DNA of 64,000 nt from Nocardioides insulae DSM 17944 (GTDB taxonomy: Bacteria; Actinomycetota; Actinomycetes; Propionibacteriales; Nocardioidaceae). Below, piece after piece: positions 35,043 through 44,038 of this stretch; the stretch's first letter is position 1, and each line of letters opens with the position of its first letter. Below the pieces are notes generated by a model, which had not been told where the DNA came from, did not search any database, and was given only the letters and a program-made list of their open reading frames with translations. The position numbers and the translations under genes are program-made. The stretch is taken from NCBI RefSeq assembly GCF_000422825.1, contig NZ_KE383928.1:632930-696929 (forward strand), written 5' to 3'.

Positions 35043-36203
35043 ATGCGTGACGCAGTCATCGTCGACGCCGTCCGGACCCCGGTCGGCCGCGGCAAGCCCG
35101 GCGCCGGCGCCCTCTCCGGCATCCACCCCACCGACCTCTCCGCCCACGTGCTCAAGTCGCTGCAGGAGCGCAACGGCTTCGACCCGACGATCATCGACGA
35201 CGTCGTCTGGGGCTGCGTGTCCCAGGTCGGCGAGCAGGCCGGCTGCATCGGCCGCTACTCCGTGCTGGCCGCCGGCTGGCCCGAGTCGGTCCCCGGCCTC
35301 ACCATCGACCGTCAGTGCGGCTCCTCCCAGCAGGCCGTGCACCAGGTCGCCGCGGGCGTCATCGCCGGTCAGTACGACGTCGCCATCGCCGGTGGCGTCG
35401 AGGTCATGTCCCGGGTGCCGATGGGCGCCACGTCGGCTGGTGGCCAGTTCGGCACGCCGTACGGCACCCTCGTGGCCGAGCGCTACGACAACTACCGCTT
35501 CAACCAGGGCATCGGCGCCGAGATGATCGCCGAGGAGTACGGCCTCACCCGCGAGCAGCTCGACCAGCACGCGCTGGACTCCCACGCCCGCGCGGCCAAG
35601 GCGGTCGACGAGGGCCGGTTCAAGGACCAGATCGCTCCCGTCCAGACCGAGAACGGCCTCTTCGACACCGACGAGGGTATCCGTCGCGGCGGCACCCTGG
35701 AGAAGATGGGCCAGCTCAAGACCGTCTTCAAGGAGGACGGCGTGATCCACGCCGGCAACTCCTCGCAGATCTCGGACGGCTCGGCCGGCCTGCTCATCAC
35801 CACCAGCGAGATCGCCGCCAAGAACGGCTGGACCCCGATCGCGCGCTTCCACACCGGCGTTCTCGCCGGCGTCGACCCGATCACCATGCTCAAGGGCCCG
35901 ATCCCCGCCACCCGCAAGGTGCTCGACCGCGCCGGCCTGAAGCTCTCCGACATCGGTGCGTTCGAGATCAACGAGGCCTTCGCTTCCGTCTCGCTCGGCT
36001 GGCAGAAGGACCTCGGCGCCGACTACGAGCTGCTCAACCCGAACGGTGGCGCGATCGCCCTCGGTCACCCTCTCGGTGGCTCCGGTGCCCGCCTGATGAC
36101 CACCCTGGTCCACCACATGAAGGACCAGGGCATCAAGTACGGCCTGCAGTCGATGTGCGAGGGCGGCGGCATGGCCAACGGCACCATCCTCGAGCTGCTC
36201 TGA
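35043..36203 (+). CDS. fadA: Acetyl-CoA C-acyltransferase (thiolase)
   Basis: A 386-residue thiolase that cleaves 3-ketoacyl-CoA with CoA in the last beta-oxidation step. The nucleophile cysteine lies in IDRQCGSSQQAVHQVAAG at about 85-102, the histidine motif in NPNGGAIALGHPLGGSGAR near 335-353, and the second cysteine in SMCEGGGMANGTILE at the C terminus. The ATG at 35043 was chosen because AGGAG is centred 8 bases upstream; the GTG at 35034 overlaps that site. No hydratase/3-hydroxyacyl-CoA dehydrogenase gene is in the cassette, so those steps must be supplied from elsewhere. Confidence 0.95.
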   Translation: MRDAVIVDAVRTPVGRGKPGAGALSGIHPTDLSAHVLKSLQERNGFDPTIIDDVVWGCVSQVGEQAGCIGRYSVLAAGWPESVPGLTIDRQCGSSQQAVHQVAAGVIAGQYDVAIAGGVEVMSRVPMGATSAGGQFGTPYGTLVAERYDNYRFNQGIGAEMIAEEYGLTREQLDQHALDSHARAAKAVDEGRFKDQIAPVQTENGLFDTDEGIRRGGTLEKMGQLKTVFKEDGVIHAGNSSQISDGSAGLLITTSEIAAKNGWTPIARFHTGVLAGVDPITMLKGPIPATRKVLDRAGLKLSDIGAFEINEAFASVSLGWQKDLGADYELLNPNGGAIALGHPLGGSGARLMTTLVHHMKDQGIKYGLQSMCEGGGMANGTILELL

Positions 36204-36204
36204 A

Positions 36205-36288
36205 CTGAATAGGTGCGCGAGCGTGTCGCGGCTCGCCGGTGCGTGCAGAGGAAACGATGCACCGGCAGCGGCGCCACGCTGCCGCGCG
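36205..36288. repeat. Palindromic repeat, copy 1
   Basis: An 84-bp unit after the thiolase stop. It reads CTGAAT..GTGCGCGAGCGTG at the left end and CACGCTGCCGCGCG at the right end, with an inner hairpin GCCGGTGC...GCACCGGC around an AGAGGAAACGAT-type loop, so it folds back on itself. Copy 2 begins 87 bases later and matches at all but about three positions. With copies 2 and 3 it fills most of the 311-base gap 36204-36514. Confidence 0.8.
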
Positions 36289-36291
36289 AGG

Positions 36292-36375
36292 CTGAATGAG
36301 TGCGCGAGCGTGTCGCGGCTCGCCGGTGCGTGCAGAGGAAACGATGCACCGGCGGCGGCGCCACGCTGCCGCGCG
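36292..36375. repeat. Palindromic repeat, copy 2
   Basis: Near-identical direct repeat of copy 1, offset 87 bases, with one difference in the inner region (GGCAGCGGC becomes GGCGGCGGC) and two in the left spacer. Same nested hairpins. Confidence 0.8.
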
Positions 36376-36386
36376 GATCGCGATCA

Positions 36387-36434
36387 GCGCGAGCGTGTTC
36401 GCGAAGTCGTGGGAGTTGTACGCTGCCGCGCGAG
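36387..36434. repeat. Palindromic repeat, decayed copy 3
   Basis: Only the two ends survive: GCGCGAGCGTGTTCGCG (36387-36403) and CGCTGCCGCGCGAG (36421-36434), with a short unrelated middle that has lost the inner hairpin. Confidence 0.55.
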
Positions 36435-36514
36435 TTGAGTAGCACCACATCCGGATTTCGCTCGCGCCAGGGCCTCACAGCGAACGAGCAATCCGGTCCG
36501 ACCAAGGAGGATTC

Positions 36515-37102
36515 GTGACGGTACGTGCGGCCGTGGGCCAGCAGGCGATCGTGGACGCCGCCCGGTACGAGTTCGCCGAGCGCGGCTACAGCGGCGCGTC
36601 GATCCGGCACATCGCACAGCGCGCGGGGCTGAGCCTGTCGGCGCTGTACTACTACTACAAGGGCAAGCAGGACCTGCTGGCCGCGATCCTGGAGGCCGAC
36701 CAGGCGTCGTACTGGGGTGCCTGCGACCAGGCCCTCGCCGCCGCCTCACAGGATCCCGCGGACCGGTTGCGGGCGCTGGTCACCGCGACGGTGCACTTCC
36801 GCATCGAGCACCCGGTGAAGAGCAACATCGTGCTCAGCGAGACCCGCAGCCTCGAGCCGGAGCACCTCGAGCGGTGGCACCAGCGGAACGACGAGGCCTC
36901 CGACCGGTTCCGCGGCATCGTCGAGGACGGTCTCGAAGCAGGTCTCTTCCACACCGCCTACGCCGAGGACGCGCGCCGAGCGATCATCGCGATGTGCAAC
37001 GCCATCGCCCAGTGGTACGACGTGGAGGGCGCGGTCGGTGTCGACGAGCTCGTCGAACGCTACGTCGCCCTCGCCCTGACCCTGGTCGAGTACCGTCCCT
37101 GA
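36515..37102 (+). CDS. TetR family transcriptional regulator
   Basis: A 195-residue TetR repressor. The N-terminal helix-turn-helix spans about 8-54 (QAIVDAARYEFAERGYSGASI, then AQRAGLSLSALYYYYKGKQDLL). A helical ligand-binding domain follows, with a C-terminal TetR_C-type pattern (ARRAIIAMCNAIAQWYDVEG). GTG start at 36515 with a strong AAGGAGG four bases upstream. It lies downstream of the acyl-CoA cassette on the same strand, separated by the palindromic repeats. Regulators of this type usually respond to acyl-CoA, so the operator at 31109-31126 is its likely site. Confidence 0.9.
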   Translation: MTVRAAVGQQAIVDAARYEFAERGYSGASIRHIAQRAGLSLSALYYYYKGKQDLLAAILEADQASYWGACDQALAAASQDPADRLRALVTATVHFRIEHPVKSNIVLSETRSLEPEHLERWHQRNDEASDRFRGIVEDGLEAGLFHTAYAEDARRAIIAMCNAIAQWYDVEGAVGVDELVERYVALALTLVEYRP

Positions 37103-37169
37103 CCCCTCCGGCGGGCGGGGACCCGGGTTCACGTGTGAGCCGGTTCACGCCGGTGTAGCCTCGCGAGGC

Positions 37170-38396
37170 ATGAGGCACCTGCACGAGGAGCGCCAGGCGG
37201 CGATCCGGGCCTGGACCGACTTCGTGCAGGGCTCCCCGGCGCAGGTCCCGGTGCGACCGGAGATCCTGCACAGTTGGTGCCGGTCACGGGTCACGGTCGA
37301 GACCACCGTGCCCGCGGCACCCCTGGGCGACGAGTCCGACGCCCGTGCCTACTGGGAGGACTCACGGCTGCAGGTCGCGGTGGAGCGGGTGGAGGAGGAG
37401 CTGCGACGCAGCGCCGAGGACGGCGACCTGGTCATCGGCGTCACCGACCCCCAGACCCGGGTGCTGTGGACCTACGGCGGCCGAATGATGCGGCAGCGAG
37501 CCGAGCAGGTGCACTTCGTGCCCGGCGGCCGATGGGACGACCGCTCGGTCGGCACGAACGCATTGGACCTGGCCAATCGGCTGGGGCGTCCCAGCATGGT
37601 CTTCAGCGCCGAGCACTACGCGCCGATCGTGCACAACTGGGTCTGCTGGGCCGCACCGGTGCACGACCCGGTCACCGGCCACCGCCTCGGTGTGCTCGAC
37701 CTCTCCACCACCTGGGACCGCACCCACCCGATCGGGCTGGCCACCGCTCGAGTGCTGGCCCGGCTGATCGAGCAGGCGCTACCTGCCTCCCGGCACGGCG
37801 CCGGCGAGCCCGAGGAGACCGCCGACCCCGGTCTGGTGATGACCCTGCTCGGCACCGCCGAGGCCCGCCTCGACGGCCACCGGCTGCTGCTCAACCGGCG
37901 CCAGACCGAGGTGCTCGCCCTGCTTGCGCTGCACCCCGAAGGGCTCTCCCTGGAACGTCTGCACGCGATGCTGTACGGCGACCAGGCGGTCACCTTCTCC
38001 ACCCTCAAGGCGGAGGTATCGCATCTGCGGCACGCCCTCGGCGGCCAGCTCTCCTCCCGTCCCTACCGGCTGTGCATGCCGGTCGCCACCGATGTCGAGC
38101 ACGTCCTCGGGCTGCTCCGGCGGGGGGAGATCGGCCTGGCGATGGAGGTCTACGGCGGCGACCTGCTGCCGGGCACCAACTCGCCGGCGCTGAGCCAGTT
38201 GGGGGAGTACGTCGCGGTCGCCGTGCGCGAGGCGCTGCTCGCCGACCCGCGGCCCGACGCGGTGCTGCGCTACGCCGACCTGGCGCCGTACGACCTCGAG
38301 GTGGTCCAGGCGGGTCTGGACGAGCTCAGCCGCTCCGGCCGGCCGCATCCGGCGCTGCCGCTGCTCAAGGCCAGGCTGGCTGCGGCGGCACACTGA
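37170..38396 (+). CDS. GAF-domain transcriptional regulator upstream of coxSLMG
   Basis: A 408-residue regulator. The N-terminal half (about 50-205) resembles the GAF sensory domain of AcoR-type activators, with GDLVIGVTDPQTRVLWTYGGRMM, VGTNALDLANRLGRPSMVFSAEHY and GVLDLSTTWDRTHP. The C-terminal half has no AAA+ module; it has a winged-helix-like region, LNRRQTEVLALLALHPEGLSLERLHAML, at about 232-259. Thus it is a GAF-HTH regulator rather than a sigma-54 activator. It ends 117 bases before coxS on the same strand, which makes it the prime candidate regulator of that operon. TAGCCT 8 bases before the ATG hints at a leaderless mRNA. Confidence 0.82.
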   Translation: MRHLHEERQAAIRAWTDFVQGSPAQVPVRPEILHSWCRSRVTVETTVPAAPLGDESDARAYWEDSRLQVAVERVEEELRRSAEDGDLVIGVTDPQTRVLWTYGGRMMRQRAEQVHFVPGGRWDDRSVGTNALDLANRLGRPSMVFSAEHYAPIVHNWVCWAAPVHDPVTGHRLGVLDLSTTWDRTHPIGLATARVLARLIEQALPASRHGAGEPEETADPGLVMTLLGTAEARLDGHRLLLNRRQTEVLALLALHPEGLSLERLHAMLYGDQAVTFSTLKAEVSHLRHALGGQLSSRPYRLCMPVATDVEHVLGLLRRGEIGLAMEVYGGDLLPGTNSPALSQLGEYVAVAVREALLADPRPDAVLRYADLAPYDLEVVQAGLDELSRSGRPHPALPLLKARLAAAAH

Positions 38397-38472
38397 CGGG
38401 TCCAGGCCTCGGGCCCGTAAATCGATGAAGGGGCGCCCGACCAACCTGCGCCCAACCTCGACATCACTAGGT

Positions 38473-38488
38473 TGTGGTGTACAACACA
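38473..38488 (+). promoter_or_regulatory. Palindromic operator candidate before coxS
   Basis: TGTGGTGTACAACACA is a 16-bp palindrome with one mismatched pair, 25 bases before the coxS start codon. An AGGAG Shine-Dalgarno lies between. A likely binding site for the adjacent GAF regulator. Confidence 0.45.
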
Positions 38489-38513
38489 CCCCCTCGTGTG
38501 ATCAGGAGTTCTC

Positions 38514-38999
38514 ATGACCCGGATCAAACTCACCGTCGACGGCATGGCGGTCTCTGACGACGTCGAGCCGCGCACCCTGCTGGTGCACTATCTCCGCGAG
38601 CAGTTGGGCAAGACCGGCACCGTGGTCGGCTGCGACACCAGCAACTGCGGAGCCTGCACCGTCCACCTCGACGGGCAGAGCGTGAAGTCATGCAACGTCC
38701 TCGCCGTCCAGGCCGACGGTGGCGAGATCACCACCATCGAAGGCCTGGCCGACACCGTCCCCGACCGTGCCGACGGGCAACTGCATCCCGTCCAGGAGGC
38801 CTTCCGGGAGTGCCACGGCCTGCAGTGCGGCTACTGCACGCCCGGCATGATCATGGCCTCGGTCGACCTGCTCAACCGCAACCCCCACCCCACCGAGCAG
38901 GAGATCCGGGAGGGGCTCGAGGGCAACCTGTGCCGCTGCACCGGTTACCACAACATCGTGCGTGCGGTGCAGTACGCCGCCGAGGGGGAGCAGCCATGA
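38514..38999 (+). CDS. coxS: CoxS-type [2Fe-2S] subunit of a molybdenum hydroxylase
   Basis: A 161-residue iron-sulfur subunit. The plant-type cluster motif [16 protein letters not shown] lies at about 38-53, with a further Cys at 63. The second cluster motifs GYCTPG (about 108-113) and [11 protein letters not shown] (about 143-153) are complete, so two [2Fe-2S] centres should form and pass electrons from the Mo site to FAD. The ATG at 38514 has AGGAG 6 bases upstream. The TGA overlaps the coxL ATG as ATGA. Member of the xanthine oxidase family small subunit. Confidence 0.95.
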   Translation: MTRIKLTVDGMAVSDDVEPRTLLVHYLREQLGKTGTVVGCDTSNCGACTVHLDGQSVKSCNVLAVQADGGEITTIEGLADTVPDRADGQLHPVQEAFRECHGLQCGYCTPGMIMASVDLLNRNPHPTEQEIREGLEGNLCRCTGYHNIVRAVQYAAEGEQP

Positions 39000-41500
39000 C
39001 CACGGTCGATGACCGCTCGGTGGCCGAGGCGGAGATCGGTCGTGACCGTCGCCGCAAGGAGGACGCCCGGTTGATCACCGGCCGGACCCGCTGGACCGAC
39101 AACATCACCCTGACCGGCATGGTGCACCTCGCGATGGTGCGCAGTCCGTTCGCGCACGCCCGGGTCACCGGCATCGACACCGCGGCCGCCAAGCAGTCCG
39201 CCGGGGTGGTCGCCGTACTGACCGGCCCGGAGCTCGGCGAGGAGATGGGGGTGCTGATCAACGCCTGGCCGATCACCCCCGACCAGGTCACGCCGGTCCA
39301 CACGCCGATGGCGGTCGACCGGGTGGCATTCGCCGGCGAGATCGTCGCCGTCGTCGCCGCGCGCAGCGCCGCGGAGGCGCGGGACGCGGCCGAACTGGTC
39401 GATGTCGACTACGAGGAGCTGCCCGCTGCGGTCGACCTGAAGGAGGCGGCCGCCGCGACGCCGGAGAACGGCGGGGCGCTCGCCCACCCGGACCTGGGCA
39501 CCAACAAGAGCGCCCTGTGGATCTTCGACTCCGCGGAGGCCGGCACCGGCAGCGACGTCGAGGAGGCCATCGCCCGGGCGCGGACGGACGGGGTCGTGAT
39601 CGAGCGCGAGTTCCGGCAGCAGCGGCTGATCCCGGCGTTCATGGAGCCTCGGTCCACCGTGGTCGATCCGACCGGCGAGCAACTCACCGTCTGGTCGGCC
39701 ACCCAGATCCCGCACGTGCTGCGCTTCGCGATGGCGGCGACGCTCGGGATACCTGAGTCGAAGCTGCGGGTCATCGCCCCCGACGTCGGTGGCGGGTTCG
39801 GCGGCAAGCTCCAGCTCACCCCCGAGGAGTGGCTCACGGTGGCGCTGGCGCGCCGGCTCGGCAAGCCGGTGAAGTACACCGAGACCCGTTCCGAGAGCCT
39901 GATGAGCGCACACCACGGTCGGGACCAGTGGCAGAAGCTCACCCTCAGCGCCACCAAGGACGGCACCGTCACCGGCCTCAAGGTCGAGCTGCTCGCCGAC
40001 CTGGGGGCCTACGTCGCGATCGTGGGTGGCGGCGTACCAGTGCTGGGTGCGTTCATGTTCAACGCGATCTACAAGTTCCCCGCCTACCACTTCGCCTGTC
40101 AGACCGTGCTGACCAACAAGACCTGGACCGACGCCTACCGCGGTGCCGGCCGACCGGAGGCCACCTTCGGTATCGAGCGGATGATGGATGAGCTCGCCGC
40201 CGAACTCGGCGTCGACCCCCTCGAGGTGCGGGAGAAGAACTGGATCAAGCACGAGGAGTTCCCGTTCACCACGGTCGCCGGGCTGGAGTACGACTCGGGG
40301 CACTACGAGGCCGCCACCGAGCGGGCCAAGGAGCTCTTCGAGTACGACGACCTGCGGTCCGAGCAGCGGCGTCGCCGCGAGTCGGGTGACCCGGTCCAGC
40401 TCGGGATCGGGGTCAGCACCTTCACCGAGATGTGCGGGCTCGCACCCAGCCGCGTGCTGGGCAGTCTCGACTACGGTGCCGGCGGGTGGGAGAGCGCCCA
40501 GGTGCGGATGCTGGCCACCGGCACGGTGGAGGTCGTCACCGGGGCGAGCGCCCACGGGCAGGGGCACGAGACCGCGTTCAGCCAGATCGTGGCGGACCGG
40601 CTCGGCGTACCCTTCGAGGACGTCGAGGTGCTGCACGGCGACACCCAGGTCGCTCCCAAGGGGCTGGACACCTACGGCTCCCGCTCCCTGGTGGTGGGCG
40701 GTGAAGCGCTGGTCAAGGCCTCCGACAAGGTGATCGAGAAGGCCAAGCCGGTGGCGGCGCATCTGCTGGAGGCCTCCGTGGAGGACCTGGAGTTCCGTGC
40801 GGGCACCTTCTCCGTCCGGGGCACCGAGGCCGGCATCAGCATCCAGGACGTGGCCGGTGCGGTCTTCGCCGCGCACAACCTGCCCGACGGGATGGAGCCC
40901 TCGCTGGACTCCGACGCGACCTACGACCCGGTCAACTTCAGCTACCCCCACGGCACCCACCTGTGCGCGGTGGAGGTGGACACCGAGACCGGCCAGGTGA
41001 GGATGCGCAAGTACGTCGCCTGCGATGACGTCGGCACCATCATCAACCCACTGATCGTCAGCGGTCAGGTGCACGGCGGCCTGGTGCAGGGCATCGCCCA
41101 GGCGTTGTGGGAGGAGGCGGTCTTCGACGAGTCCGGCACCCTGGTGAGCGGGTCGTTCGTGGACTACCTGCTGCCGACCGCGGCCGACACGATCAGCTTC
41201 GACCTCGACCACACGGTCACCCCGAGCCTGACCAACTCGCTCGGCACCAAGGGGGTCGGCGAAGCCGGCACGATCGCCTCCACACCGGCGGTGGTCAACG
41301 CCGTCGTGGACGCGCTGCGACCGCTCGGCGTCGAGGACGTCACGATGCCGTGCACTCCGCAGCGGGTGTGGCAGGCCATCCACGGAGCGGGCTCCGGCGG
41401 TTCGACCCCGGGGGCGGCGATGCCTCACTTCGAGTCCGGCGGAGCCGCCGGCAACCAGGAACAGCCCGGCGCGTCCAGCACGGAAGGAGCAGGCCAGTGA
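38996..41500 (+). CDS. coxL: CoxL-type molybdenum subunit, form II CO-dehydrogenase-like
   Basis: An 834-residue Mo-binding subunit. The MCD-binding GGGFGGK lies at about 263-269, and the active-site loop reads AYRGAGR at about 380-386. That is the form II signature; authentic CO-oxidising form I enzymes carry AYxCSFR with the copper-binding cysteine. The final Glu base region [17 protein letters not shown] near 757-773 is present. So the substrate may be an aldehyde or aromatic/nicotinate-type heterocycle rather than CO; form II function is disputed. The last 35 residues are a Gly/Ser/Ala-rich tail unlike the family. Overlaps coxS as ATGA. Confidence 0.93.
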   Translation: MTTVDDRSVAEAEIGRDRRRKEDARLITGRTRWTDNITLTGMVHLAMVRSPFAHARVTGIDTAAAKQSAGVVAVLTGPELGEEMGVLINAWPITPDQVTPVHTPMAVDRVAFAGEIVAVVAARSAAEARDAAELVDVDYEELPAAVDLKEAAAATPENGGALAHPDLGTNKSALWIFDSAEAGTGSDVEEAIARARTDGVVIEREFRQQRLIPAFMEPRSTVVDPTGEQLTVWSATQIPHVLRFAMAATLGIPESKLRVIAPDVGGGFGGKLQLTPEEWLTVALARRLGKPVKYTETRSESLMSAHHGRDQWQKLTLSATKDGTVTGLKVELLADLGAYVAIVGGGVPVLGAFMFNAIYKFPAYHFACQTVLTNKTWTDAYRGAGRPEATFGIERMMDELAAELGVDPLEVREKNWIKHEEFPFTTVAGLEYDSGHYEAATERAKELFEYDDLRSEQRRRRESGDPVQLGIGVSTFTEMCGLAPSRVLGSLDYGAGGWESAQVRMLATGTVEVVTGASAHGQGHETAFSQIVADRLGVPFEDVEVLHGDTQVAPKGLDTYGSRSLVVGGEALVKASDKVIEKAKPVAAHLLEASVEDLEFRAGTFSVRGTEAGISIQDVAGAVFAAHNLPDGMEPSLDSDATYDPVNFSYPHGTHLCAVEVDTETGQVRMRKYVACDDVGTIINPLIVSGQVHGGLVQGIAQALWEEAVFDESGTLVSGSFVDYLLPTAADTISFDLDHTVTPSLTNSLGTKGVGEAGTIASTPAVVNAVVDALRPLGVEDVTMPCTPQRVWQAIHGAGSGGSTPGAAMPHFESGGAAGNQEQPGASSTEGAGQ

Positions 41501-41552
41501 TCCGCATCCCAGCCCAGCCCGCAGAAGGTTCCGGTTCGAAGGGCGGTCCCGC

Positions 41553-42416
41553 ATGATCCCGGCGGCATTCGACTACGTCGCACCGACCACGCTCGAGGAG
41601 GCGCTCGCCGCGCTCGGTGAGCACGGCGACGACGCCAAGCTCCTCGCGGGCGGGCAGAGCCTGCTGCCGGTGATGAGGATGCGGCTCAACGCTCCCGAGT
41701 GGGTGATCGACCTCGGCCGGATCGAGTCGCTCCGCGGCATCCGCGAGGAGGGTGACGAGCTGGTGATCGGGGCGATGACCCCGCACGCCGTGGTGGGCGA
41801 GGACCCGCTCGTCGCGCAGCACGCTCGCCTGTTGACCGATGCGGAGGCCGAGGTGGCCGACGCCCAGATTCGCCACCGCGGCACCATCGGCGGCGCGCTG
41901 GTCCATGCGGACCCGGCCGGTGACCTGGGGGCGCCCGCGCGAGCCCTTGACGCCCGCTTCGTGATCGCGGGCGCGGGCGGCACCCGGACGGTGGCCGCCG
42001 ACGAGTTCTTCCTCGACCTCTTCGAGACGGCGGTGGGGGAGGACGAGATCCTCACCGAGATCAGGGTGCCCAAGCGCACCGGCTGGCGGACCCACTACGA
42101 GAAGTTCGTGCGGGTCAAGCACCAGTGGTCGATCGTGGCCGTGGCGGTGGCCGTCCGTCTCGAGGGCGACACCGTCGCCGAGGCCCGGGTAGGGCTGACC
42201 AACATGGGCAACACCCCGCTGCGCGCCCGCGGTGTCGAGGAGGCGCTCACGGGCCGTCCTGCCACCGAGGAGAGCGTGGCCGCGGCTGCGGCCCGGGCCA
42301 GTGAGGGTACGGCGCCCCCCAGCGACCTGAACGGCGATGCGGCGTACCGCTCACACCTGGCCCAGGTGCTCACCCGCCGCGCCCTGATGACCGCCATCTC
42401 AGGAGGCACCGCCTGA
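41553..42416 (+). CDS. coxM: CoxM-type FAD subunit of the molybdenum hydroxylase
   Basis: A 287-residue flavoprotein subunit. FAD-binding motifs are LLAGGQSLLPVMRMRL (about 29-44) and IRHRGTIGGALVHADPAGD (about 106-124), with CO_deh_flav_C at the C-terminal part (about 175-285). It accepts electrons from the CoxS clusters and passes them to a quinone or other acceptor. The gene starts 52 bases after coxL, the only gap in the operon. The stop and the coxG start share a base in TGATG. Confidence 0.94.
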   Translation: MIPAAFDYVAPTTLEEALAALGEHGDDAKLLAGGQSLLPVMRMRLNAPEWVIDLGRIESLRGIREEGDELVIGAMTPHAVVGEDPLVAQHARLLTDAEAEVADAQIRHRGTIGGALVHADPAGDLGAPARALDARFVIAGAGGTRTVAADEFFLDLFETAVGEDEILTEIRVPKRTGWRTHYEKFVRVKHQWSIVAVAVAVRLEGDTVAEARVGLTNMGNTPLRARGVEEALTGRPATEESVAAAAARASEGTAPPSDLNGDAAYRSHLAQVLTRRALMTAISGGTA

Positions 42417-43198
42417 TGGAGTTGACGCACGAGTTCAGCGTGCCCGGCAGCGTGGAGGAGACCTGGGAGCGGTTCCTCGACATCGGCTCCCTCGCCGAAT
42501 GCTTCCCGGGCGCCCAGGTCACCTCGGTCGAGGACGACTCCTTCCAGGGCACCGTGAAGGTCAAGCTCGGCCCGATCGCCCTGGTCTACAACGGCTCGGG
42601 CACCTTCACCGAGAAGGACGAGTCCGCCCGCCGGATGGTGGTCGAGGCCAAGGGCAAGGACAAGCGCGGCAACGGTACGGCGGGCGCCACCGTCACCGTC
42701 GAACTCGCCGACGGGTCGGAGGAGACCCGGGTCAGTGTGCACACCGACCTGGCCATCACCGGAAAGCCGGCCCAGTTCGGCCGGGGAGTGCTGCAAGACG
42801 TCTCGGACAAGCTGCTCGGCCAGTTCGTCGCCTGCCTGGCCGAGCGGGCCGAGTCCGGTGGTGAAACCGCCGCGGAGCCCGCTCCTGTCCCGGTCGCCGG
42901 GGCAGCCGGAGCGGGTGGTCCCGTGGACGGTACGGCGGAGTCCGCGGGGCAAGGCACGGCAGACGAGGCGAACACCGGTGCGACGACGTCCGTCGAGCCT
43001 CCGCTGAGGTCGGCAGGGCCGGCCGAGGCGCAGCCCCCGAGACCGCAGCATCGGGCGCCGGAGCCGGAGGCACTCGATCTCGGCGCGACAGTGCTCCCGG
43101 TCTTGATCAAGACCTACGCGAAGCCGGCCGCGGCCGCTCTGGGTGCGCTGGTCGTGGTGTGGTGGGTCAGCCGACGCATCAGGAGGCGCTCCGCCTGA
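42416..43198 (+). CDS. coxG: CoxG/SRPBCC family protein with C-terminal membrane anchor
   Basis: A 260-residue protein. Residues 1-145 are a CoxG-type START/SRPBCC domain (MELTHEFSVPGSVEETWERFLDI; the end GRGVLQDVSDKLLGQFVACLAER). A disordered Ala/Pro/Gly/Thr linker covers about 150-220, and one membrane segment near 240-254 ends in VSRRIRRRSA. CoxG anchors CO dehydrogenase to the membrane in Oligotropha, so this protein could link the hydroxylase to the respiratory chain. Start codon overlaps the coxM stop by one base. It is the last gene of the operon. Confidence 0.9.
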   Translation: MELTHEFSVPGSVEETWERFLDIGSLAECFPGAQVTSVEDDSFQGTVKVKLGPIALVYNGSGTFTEKDESARRMVVEAKGKDKRGNGTAGATVTVELADGSEETRVSVHTDLAITGKPAQFGRGVLQDVSDKLLGQFVACLAERAESGGETAAEPAPVPVAGAAGAGGPVDGTAESAGQGTADEANTGATTSVEPPLRSAGPAEAQPPRPQHRAPEPEALDLGATVLPVLIKTYAKPAAAALGALVVVWWVSRRIRRRSA

Positions 43199-43325
43199 CC
43201 CGTGTGGACCTCGACAGGCTCGGTCGGCGGTCCGTCCGTCCGCCGAGCCCGTCGAGGCGTCCTGCCCGTCGCACGGAGCGGGCCACCCGTCCACCGAAGG
43301 TTGGGCAGGGCGCCGAGTCGGCCGG

Positions 43326-43937
43326 TCAGAAGACGTTGAGCGGGCGGAACTGCACCGAGATCCGCGGGCCGGCACGGGCCACCTTCGGCACGGCGTGCTC
43401 CCAGGTGCGTTGGCAACTGCCGCCCATCACCACCAGGTCGCCGTGCCCGAGCTCCACCGAGATCGAGTCGCCGCCGCCGCGGGGACGCAGACACAGCCGG
43501 CGGGAGTCGCCGACGGAGACGATCGCGACCAGGGTGTCGTGGATCTTGCCGCGCCCGATCGTGTCGCCGTGCCAGGCCACTGAATCCTGGCCGTCGCGGT
43601 AATAGCAGCAGCCGGCGGTGACGAACGGCTCGCCGAGCTCGGGCGCATAGTGAGCGCTCAGGCTCTCCCGGGCCTCCACCAGTCGGTGATGGGGGAGTGC
43701 CTCACCGCGCAGGTAGGTGTGGACGAGCCGGGGCACCTCGACCACCCGGTCGTACATCTCCCGCTGCTCCGCCCGCCACGGCACGTCGTCGAGCAGCGCT
43801 CGGAACACGTCGTCGGCCTCGGGGAGCCAGGCCGGGCACACGTCGACCCAGGCACCGCGGGTCAACGGGGTCCGGATAAGCCCACTGAAATCCGGGGTGG
43901 CCGGTGCGGCTTCGAACAGGGTGCCCTGGAAGTCCAT
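43326..43937 (-). CDS. alkB: AlkB-like 2-oxoglutarate/Fe(II) dioxygenase
   Basis: A 203-residue dioxygenase of the AlkB family that repairs alkylated bases or oxidises related substrates. The iron-binding His-x-Asp is in SVAWHGDTIG (about 124-133), the distal His in RTWEHAVPK (about 183-191), and the 2OG-binding arginines in RISVQFRPLNVF. The ATG at 43937 gives MDFQGTLFEAAP; a longer reading adds 24 residues that would include the SOS box. The SOS-box-like palindrome 24 bases upstream suggests LexA control. Stop is 127 bases after coxG, facing it tail to tail. Confidence 0.88.
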   Translation of the reverse strand: MDFQGTLFEAAPATPDFSGLIRTPLTRGAWVDVCPAWLPEADDVFRALLDDVPWRAEQREMYDRVVEVPRLVHTYLRGEALPHHRLVEARESLSAHYAPELGEPFVTAGCCYYRDGQDSVAWHGDTIGRGKIHDTLVAIVSVGDSRRLCLRPRGGGDSISVELGHGDLVVMGGSCQRTWEHAVPKVARAGPRISVQFRPLNVF

Positions 43938-43960
43938 GGGCCTCACCGTACTCCAGAAGT

Positions 43961-43976
43961 TCGAAAGAATGTTCGA
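43961..43976 (-). promoter_or_regulatory. SOS (LexA) box upstream of alkB
   Basis: TCGAAAGAATGTTCGA matches the actinobacterial SOS consensus TCGAAC-N4-GTTCGA at 11 of 12 conserved positions (one A for C). It lies 24-39 bases upstream of the alkB start codon, a usual repressor position, and 63 bases from the divergent GntR gene. Confidence 0.65.
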
Positions 43977-44038
43977 TCCTAGTGCCGGATTTAACGATTG
44001 GGCAGACACTGACCCCGCTTGATGCCTAGTCTCGGGCT

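Noticed and set aside
33648..36116. Minus-strand ORF of about 822 codons over the ACAD and thiolase genes
   Set aside because: Composition of an antisense shadow; no conserved motif.
38945..41554. Minus-strand ORF of about 869 codons opposite coxL
   Set aside because: Shadow of a well-conserved enzyme gene.
38511..43198. Carbon monoxide oxidation as the function of coxSLM
   Set aside because: The CoxL loop is AYRGAGR (form II), not the AYxCSFR of genuine CO dehydrogenase.
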